Assembly: GCA_029204225.1 (NCBI GenBank)
Contig: CM055103.1
Span: 3,629,224 to 3,693,223 of the forward strand
Length of the DNA stretch: 64,000 bases
Source: Diphasiastrum complanatum
Taxonomy: Eukaryota; Streptophyta; Lycopodiopsida; Lycopodiales; Lycopodiaceae
Reading direction: 5' to 3'
Positions 57,190-64,000 of the stretch are shown here, in pieces. The notes under the pieces were generated by a model, which was not told the DNA's origin, did no database searches, and saw only the letters and a list, made by a program, of their open reading frames with translations. The translations under genes and the position numbers were made by a program. The number at the start of each line of letters is the position of its first letter. Position 1 is the first letter of the stretch.

Positions 57190-58470
57190 ATAGGATTTAA
57201 ACGTAGAACTTGCCCATCAAGTTTAGGCTTTTGCGGTATCCATACTGGATCCTCATAGACCCTACGTTGTCGCTTTTGATTGGTGTAAAACTGGGTTCTA
57301 TCCTGAGCCGTTTTTACGTTATCGCGGGCAACAAGCAACATTTCTTGCATATCATGCATGTTGCTTTAACCTTTAGGCTTTTGAGGTCCACTGAAATGGG
57401 AGCTCTAGGCTGGAAACCATACATCAGAGAAAATGGACTAAAACCCGTCGTTGAGTGCTTTGCAATGTTATACACAAACTCAATCATTGGAATGTACCTT
57501 TTCCAATCCGACTGTCTTTAGGAAACATATCTTCGAAGCATGTCTTCCATAAACTGGTTTGTCCTCTCTGTCTGACCATCTGATTCAGGATGATATAATG
57601 ATCCCATACTTAATGTGGTCTCTGATTTCTCAAAGACTGCCTGCCAGAATTTGCCAGTGAAGTTAGGATCTCGATCACTAACAATGTCAACCAAACAGCC
57701 TGAACAACTTTTCACCGAAAAGCTGAGCAAGTTCAGAAGCTTTGACAGTTCGTTTGGTTGGTATGAATTGCGCCATTTTGATTAACCTGCCAACTATAAC
57801 CCAAATAGCATCATTTTGCTTCCCCGTCCGAGGTAGCCCAACTACAAAGTCCATGGAAATACTTTTCCACTTTCTTTCGAGAATTTCCAAGGGCATTAGA
57901 AAACCAGCTACCTTAAGTCTTTCAACTTTATTAACTTGGCATTGTCCACACTTGCGAACATATGCCTCCACTTGACTTTTTAAGTTTGGCCAATAAAATT
58001 TTCTTATTATTAAGTCAAGTGTCCTTTGTGAGCCAGGGTGTCCTACACATGGGCTGTCGTGACATTCATGCAGGATTTGGGTCCTAATGTCATCATTTTC
58101 TGGCACAGAAACCTTTTCATTCCGGAACCGTAACCCATTCCTAATGGAATAGTCTCTTAACATCTTGTCTTGAGGAGAAATCTTCGAATCCTGCATTCCA
58201 AGCTCATCACTAGATCTAGAAGAACCTGCCAGGACATCTAGCCAAATATGACTGAAGTACCTATTGGTCTTACACAAATATCCTAAGGACAAATATAACT
58301 CAGATTGGATCTCAGAAAAGCTTAAGTGATTACCCTCTCCAATCCGACTTAAGGCATCCGCGACACTATTAGAAGTACCCTTCCGGTACTGAATGTCATA
58401 ATGAAAGTCTTGGAGCATTTTTGTCCATACCTCGAGGGCTAGATCCGACTGATGTAGATTTTGGTTGGAT
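57190..58470 (-). pseudogene. Gypsy RNase H end and integrase
   Basis: The frame 57687-58418 reads MLQDFHYDIQYRKGTSNSVADALSRIGE (RNase H end), HECHDSPCVGHPGS...CGQCQVNK (HHCC zinc), KWKSISMDFVVGLPRTGKQNDAIWVIVGRL (first Asp region) and PTKRTVKASELAQLF. A shift leads to 57518-57730 with IVSDRDPNFTGKFWQAVFEK and SLYHPESDGQTERTNQFMEDMLR, so D, D and E are present. The segment to 57190 (TAQDRTQFYTNQKRQRRVYEDPVW) is the start of the C-terminal region before the insertion. Confidence 0.92.
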
Positions 58471-59974
58471 TGCTTTTTTCACCAATGAGTTAAGTGAAAA
58501 AAATTATAAGAGCAAAAAGAAAAATTGCATAACATGTGGCAATAGTTTTAGTTCATAAAGTGTTGGGAATCGAAAACATTTGATATGATAAAATGATTAT
58601 CTTGTATAGAAACCTATGGTTGGATTGAACATGAAATTGCAATGCATGACTTGTGTATCAACTAACCCTTAACTTGTTAATGGGAGATATTTAGCCATAT
58701 TATTTAATCAAATTTGTTTTTAATGGAAATTATTTTTCCGGAGGAAAATAGGATGAATAGTACATCACCTCCTTTAACCAATTCTCATTCCTAAATTTGT
58801 CATGAAAAAGGAGAATGATTGTTGAGACTTAGGTTCCTTTTTAGTGAAGTTAAATAAAAGAGGGGAGGTGATTGGAAAGTAGGAGTTAGTTCGAGGTTGG
58901 AGTTCGAAAAATTTCCTTGAATCCTAGCCTTGTATTGTTGAATGAAATTCAAAACTGAAATTTTTTGCAGTCAAGATTTGGAGGCTCCAGCCAAATTTCT
59001 AATTGAATAGTTCACTTGAATAATGTAAAATTGACTCTTATGAAAACTCAACAACCAAGATATGTAGCCTTTATAAACTCAAGGATGTGGCAAAGGGATT
59101 GTAAACTAATGGATGAATTGTAGTTTAAATTACTTTTCTACAAGATTGGTAGCAATAAGAAATATCTAGTTGTAGAGGATATAGATAACTTGTTACTAAT
59201 GAACTAGAGGTTCAATCTGATAATAATTCCAATAGGATTCTTCCAATTAAGTCTGTTTTTTTGTGATGATGGATTTTTAGATTCATACTAAATTACTATA
59301 GTAAATCTAAGAGGTGAGATTTCTAAGAATATGGTTGTAAGGCCGAGTTCCTATATGTTTTATAGGAAGTTCTAATTGGAGTGTTTGATCTCTGGATGAT
59401 AAGATCGTGAAGTAGAGGAGTTTCTTGGAGGAAGAACCTATGGTATGAGACACAAGCAATTCCATAGGGGAGATGCAATATTGATTGGATCTAGTTAACA
59501 ATGATGGTGCTAGGGACCCAGCTCCATAGGGTCCTAAAGACTGCTTTTCCGCGGAACCCCCACGTTTAAAAAAAAAAAAACGGTTATCTTTCTAGTCCCA
59601 CTGACTTGCCCCGCTGTCTTGCAGCGAAGAAGGGTTTGTCTGTCCGTAGGCAGAGGAGAGAGAAAACCAGCGATGAAGAGAGGGGGGTTCTGCTGGCAAG
59701 AAAAGTGGTGGGTGGCCAGGATTGCTTATGTGGAGGCTAGGTGGCAAGGAAAGGCCACATGGTAGTGGGTAGGCAAGCATGAAGAGGGAGGCATGCCTCT
59801 CCTATGCAAGTTTTCATGAGAAGATGAGGTGGAGGTGGTGGTGCATGCTTCTTCTTGCTCTCTCTTATTCTTTATGGCAGCTATGGACAATACCATTTGT
59901 ATCTACCTTCCTTGAGTTGCTTTTGATCTTTTTCAGTTCTCTCTTTCTTAATTCACCTCTCTTGCTCTTGAGGT
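58471..59974. other. Non-coding stretch before the plus-strand Gypsy
   Basis: No gene. The part 59280-59520 may be decayed LTR of the following Gypsy, since it shares words with 23880-24070 (see findings). An A12 run lies at about 59570-59581. The GAG/GTGG-rich part at 59640-59970 may be the Gypsy leader. Confidence 0.4.
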
Positions 59975-60650
59975 ATGGATCCTAATCCTACCACACAGCC
60001 CATGTCTCATACTCATGAGGTAATGACATCTACCTCTACCATGGATTCCAAAGCTTTGTTGCTTGCAATTAACAATCTACAACAATAGATTATTGATTTG
60101 CAATCGAAACACTCTCGGGATCAGCATGATTTGAAGGAGTTGATGCAGTTAAGATAGCTATTGCATCAACCCTTGTTCACCCCTGAGATTTTTGCTGGGG
60201 AAAAGAAGGATACAACCCCGGAGGTGGTCTTGTCGTGGATCGTGATTGATGGAATTCGCACTTTTCCATGAGTTCCTAAGATTTGGGAAGATTATTGTAA
60301 GGCCTTTAAGACGGCCTTCCTTCCTATTCTTGATGACTTTGAATTTTATCATCAGTATGCAACAATCCATATGGGAACCGGCCCCTGGATCAGTATTTAC
60401 AAGAATTTCAGGAGGTCTATTATCATTTTGCAACTAGAATAGACCCACTTTTAGTAAAGTTGCATTTCCAAAGAAATCGAAAGATAAGGCAAAAGATGGG
60501 TCTTCGGGTTCTAGTAAACCGAAGAAAAGATCTACCTTGGACCAGGAAACCTTTATGAAAGTCAGAAGTGACAATCTGTGCTTTAATTGCATGGAACCAG
60601 GTCATGTCGTGAAGGAATGTCCGAAGAAATGGAAAGCTAAAGGGGCATAT
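59975..60650 (+). pseudogene. Gypsy gag with zinc knuckle
   Basis: The ATG at 59975 (MDPNPTTQPMSHTHEVM) leads to a short helical part (ALLLAINNLQQ), EIFAGEKKDTTPEVVLSWI (start of the capsid domain) and, after several stops and shifts, the CCHC knuckle CFNCMEPGHVVKEC at about 60578-60619. The capsid is shortened. Confidence 0.82.
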
Positions 60651-60734
60651 TAAGATGCCAGGTAACTCTAGCATATCTAATGTAGATCTTTCCTTTGCCG
60701 GTAATTCTGTATGTGAGCATTGTTGTTTTAGGCT

Positions 60735-61120
60735 GTTTTTGGTCCTCATGACCTCATTCGGATGAAAGAGGTTGTGGGTGGCCAAGCCGTGATAGTTTTA
60801 TTTGATGATGATTCCACACACAATTTTATTTACGCTAATTTGTTGCAGAAGCTAAGGGTGGAAACAAGGTAAAGTGACTACCGATACACAGTGAAGCTGG
60901 CAACAAGAGCGGAAAGCCAAGTTTGCGACCGGATAGTCCCACGTCTACCGATTCAATACAAGCCTTTAAGGATAAATTAGACTTTCACATTATGAATCTA
61001 GATAGGGTAGATGTAATACTTGGAAAGGAGTGGTTCTATGAGAGGAACGAGTCTATGAAAAAAAACTATGTAACTCACAGTTTGTCGGTCTTGCATAATA
61101 ACACTCACTCACAGAATTAA
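60735..61120 (+). pseudogene. Gypsy protease
   Basis: GGQAVIVLFDDDSTHNFIYANLL is a retropepsin flap/active-site region in which the normal D-S-G reads D-D-D. The second half (DFHIMNLDRVDVILGKEWFYER, 60923-61120) is the conserved LG..W element. The active site cannot function as it stands. Confidence 0.85.
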
Positions 61121-61269
61121 ATGGAAATGTTGATATTTCTACTCCGTATATGCTTTCTACTTTAGAAACAGTTAAATGTATGGATGTTGTGGATTGTAAT
61201 TCTTACTTATGTTGGTTAAAAGATTTTACCTATCATGAAGAGTATAATTTGCAATTTTACAATCTCTAA

Positions 61270-62065
61270 ATGGAATTAATGTCTAATAACCTAAAGCAAA
61301 AAAATTCACCCGAAGGTGAAATCTTTAGGAAACTTAGGCAAGAATTTAACGATGTGTTTCCTGAGCAGCTTCTTGAGGGTCTTCTCCCCTCTAGGGGTGT
61401 TGACCATGCTATTAAACTGATTCCTGGTAGTTTTCCTATATCATTGTATCCATATAGGATGAGTACTACTGAAGAGGATGAAGTTTATAGGCAACTACAA
61501 AATTACCTTAAGATGGGCCATGTAAGGCCTAGTAAATCTCCTTGGGGGGCACATGTGCTCCTTGATGAAGGTACTCGTCTTTGTGTGGACTTTAAGAAAT
61601 TAAACAAGTCAACAATTAAAAACCGTTATCCTTTGTCGCAAATGTATGAACTGTTTGATCGATTGCATGGTGCAAGGTACTTCATCAAAATCGATTTGAG
61701 ATCAGGGTATCATCAGATTCGCATAAAGACCGAGGATGTTGAAAAAACCGGCTTCAGAACTAGGTGCAGCCATTATAAGTTTCTAGTTTTACCATTGGGC
61801 TTGACAAATGCTCCAGCAGATGATGAAAGATCTTCTTCGTCCATATCTGGGAAAGTTCATGATAGTGTACTTAGATGATATTCTCATCTATAGTAAGACC
61901 TTGGAGGAGCATGAGGAGCACCTCAAAACTATCTTAAAGTTATTTAGACAGGAGAAGCTTTTTGCCAAGGAGTCCATATGCATTTTCTTCCAGAAGGGGT
62001 TACTTTATCTCGATCACGTTATTTCGGACCATGGGTTAGAATTTGACCCAAATACAGTCCGATAG
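61270..62065 (+). pseudogene. Gypsy reverse transcriptase
   Basis: The frame 61270-61878 has [81 protein letters not shown] and [23 protein letters not shown], so the fingers and palm with the first Asp (KIDL) are intact. A small deletion after NAP shifts frame to 61808-62065 with [19 protein letters not shown] (YLDD) and CIFFQKGLLYLDHVIS. It is nearly complete apart from that shift. Confidence 0.93.
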
Positions 62066-62370
62066 GTACGTGAATGGCCTATTTCTAAAACCATCAGAGA
62101 GGTTAAGTCCTTTTTTTAATGAGATTTTTTCATAGATTTATCTTGCGATATGCATTAATTGCATTAGCCTTGACAATGTTCTCAAAGGGGCTAAGAGAGT
62201 TAGCCGGCACAATAAGTTCAGTCCTCCAATTACTTGGTGGGCTTGAGACGGATGCTAGTGACTATGCTTAGGTGCAGTCCTATATCAGAATGGTAGACCG
62301 GTTGCTTTTGAAAGCAAGAAGTTAGATCCTGCTCAAAGGCGGTATTCCACCTATGACAAGGAGCAAGTGA
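62066..62370 (+). pseudogene. Gypsy connection and RNase H start
   Basis: Three-frame reading recovers VREWPISKTIREVKSF, then, after stops, GAVLYQNGRPVAFESKKL and RRYSTYDKEQ, the beginning of RNase H. The signal ends abruptly at about 62370. Confidence 0.8.
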
Positions 62371-64000
62371 GAATGCACTCCGACAACATCTAGCTACCAA
62401 GCTCATAACCCAATGAATCCAAGTGAGAGAAGTATCGATATATTTACACACACCCAAGCTCCTCCCTAACTAGGAGTGAACTAGGACACCTCGTTGGGAC
62501 ATTTGCAACCTAACCGAACCACATCTACCACTACTCTATGAGTCACTGCTAGTTCCAAGCAAAGTCCACCATCATAAATTTTAGGTCTCACCAAGCCACT
62601 ACTTATGATGATGCGTTATCAGGACCCCAATTCTCACATCATCACAATTAATATACAGGAGCTAGGGCCCGCGACCAATCACAAGATTGCTCCATGGTCA
62701 AATATAGCTAACTATGGTTAGTTCATAGATGTGTTCCATTTCGGAACATTGCGTTCCGGAACGAGAGTTCTGGAATTCTGCATCATTTCAGATCGGAGCA
62801 CTACAATTTTTTTTTTAGCCATGTGTTGGGATTGGGGAAAATCGGAAAAATTTATATCTAGGTCTGTAAAAAAAAAAATTCAAACACATGGCAAAACATA
62901 GTAACTACTAAGTAACAACTGTTAAGTACTTACTACTAGTCTACAGACTACTACTAATTGAACAAAGCATTCGGGCTTCAACATGCTGGCTAAATCTGAA
63001 ACTTGAAAGCAATCACATATTGCATACTACAGTGCTAAGTGTATATGATACAAAAACATGGCAACTGATCCACATTCCACACATGCCTCATGAGAATGAC
63101 CAATATGTCTGATGTCATAAACGATAAAGCTCTAATATACAATGAGTGGGCCAATGGCCAAGTACATGAATATGATAGATGGACTATGGACAATAGACTC
63201 ATAGACCGATGGAAAGTGGATAGGTGAAAAAAGGGAGCTAAAACAAGCCTAGGGCCGCATAAGATGTAGACCGTAATGCCAATGGACACCTAAGACCTAC
63301 CCTATATCCCTAAGCCCTTGTTGCTTTAAACTCCTCGTTAGGGCCACCAGCCACTTTCACCTAACTATGCAACTTCAAAATCCATCTACCTGAAATAGTG
63401 CATATGATAGTAGAAAAAGACTGTGAAATATCAATTGATTATGATCTGATAAAATATCAAGAGCAATCAACAATAAGCTGGTGTGGAAGCTTATACAATA
63501 GTACAATGCCTTGGAGTTCTCCCAAAGCTCTCAATTTCAAAATTTGTCATATCAAAATGAGAGGAGACAATGTACATCTACAGTCTCTAGAATCACCTTG
63601 GGTTAGGGCAAGATGAATCTTCTCTGTCACCTTACAAAAAGATCAGGGTCATGCTGACATCTTGAGTCCCTAAAAATCATTGCCTATGACCAAATGTCTC
63701 AAAAAATTACCCAATGTAGTTAATTTAACACTTGATGAGTCTGAATAAGTTAAAATGCCCCAAGTACAGCAGAATAACATACACCCTAATTACATATCTG
63801 TAACTGCCCCCAGTCTCACAATTTAATAGATAGGAAAATACATCAGAAAGTAAGCCAAATTTTCTTATAGCCATTCACCTTGATAGAGCTTTCCTTACCG
63901 AAGCAACACCTTTTCAATATCAACCTCATCCAACTGGTTTAACCATATACAAAAAATTCAAGAAACCACGTACTCAATACAGAATGTGAAGTTGCACATA
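62371..64000. other. Gene-free right end
   Basis: No coding feature is supportable. A small cluster of GTTCCG/CGGAAC words lies at 62731-62800. Confidence 0.5.

Larger units (their letters stand above)
56206..58470 (-). mobile_element. Ty3/gypsy relic (RNase H to integrase C-terminus)
   Basis: From right to left: RNase H end, zinc finger, integrase core, an unknown insertion of at least 0.54 kb, and the integrase C-terminal domain. RT, protease and gag are missing on the right, where coding breaks at about 58470. Confidence 0.9.
59975..62370 (+). mobile_element. Ty3/gypsy relic (gag to RNase H)
   Basis: The plus-strand order gag, zinc knuckle, protease, RT, start of RNase H is conserved, but it carries numerous stops and the coding signal ends at about 62370 in RNase H. 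Neither integrase nor LTRs were identified. Confidence 0.92.

Noticed and set aside
1-64000. tRNA, rRNA and plastid or mitochondrial DNA insertions
   Set aside because: No cloverleaf-like conserved boxes, rRNA core sequence or organellar gene sequence was noticed on either strand, though a covariance-model scan was not possible.

Overview
This is nuclear DNA of a land plant. Two spliced genes encode plant-type housekeeping proteins, introns are GT-AG, interstitial CCCTAAA-type telomere-like repeats occur, and most of the window is degenerate Ty1/copia and Ty3/gypsy LTR retrotransposon sequence with plant-type primer-binding sites (initiator-Met type for Copia, the TGGCGCCGTTGCCGGGGA type for Gypsy). 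The low gene density (2 genes in 64 kb) suggests a large, repeat-rich genome. I cannot name the species.

Genes: (1) eIF3e/INT6 on the minus strand, 26585-34516, eight coding exons, 439 residues, intact, with a 5.2 kb first intron full of transposon debris. (2) RRP43, an exosome ring subunit, on the plus strand, 50723-53252, eight coding exons, 307 residues, intact. They lie divergently about 16 kb apart. One makes a translation initiation factor and the other an RNA-processing subunit; nothing suggests a shared pathway cluster.

Layout: 1-4765 minus-strand Copia with one LTR and initiator-Met PBS; 5741-7380 deleted plus-strand Gypsy; 10079-14588 minus-strand gag-protease-only Gypsy-like element (element A); 14871-16275 minus Copia gag/protease plus LTR tail; 16890-20964 plus Copia with a clean solo LTR (17834-18653) inside its RT; 20970-22310 minus Copia RT; 22643-26584 no gene; 26585-34516 eIF3e, whose intron 1 holds a hAT transposase relic and two arrays of short inverted motifs; 35030-35305 Gypsy integrase scrap; 35500 to about 37400 leader, PBS and LTR of element B; 37960-44586 a patchwork of at least four Copia fragments in alternating orientation; 46500-49662 plus-strand Helitron2/Helentron-like helicase and endonuclease relic, split by a 2.24 kb LTR element (element C, 46795-49034) with perfect 5 bp target duplications; 50723-53252 RRP43; 55500-58470 minus Gypsy interrupted by an unknown inverted-repeat insertion; 59975-62370 plus Gypsy.

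The most unusual signal is that three elements (A, B, C) sharing the same class of PBS carry, right behind the PBS, a non-coding leader seeded with a short motif in many copies and both orientations. The motif differs per element: AACCTTCGCC in A, TTTGACTCGCC in B, AGAATTCGYC in C (element sense strand). In B several pairs form near-perfect hairpins. This looks like a family-specific RNA or protein recognition array (packaging, dimerisation or priming), but that function is inference.
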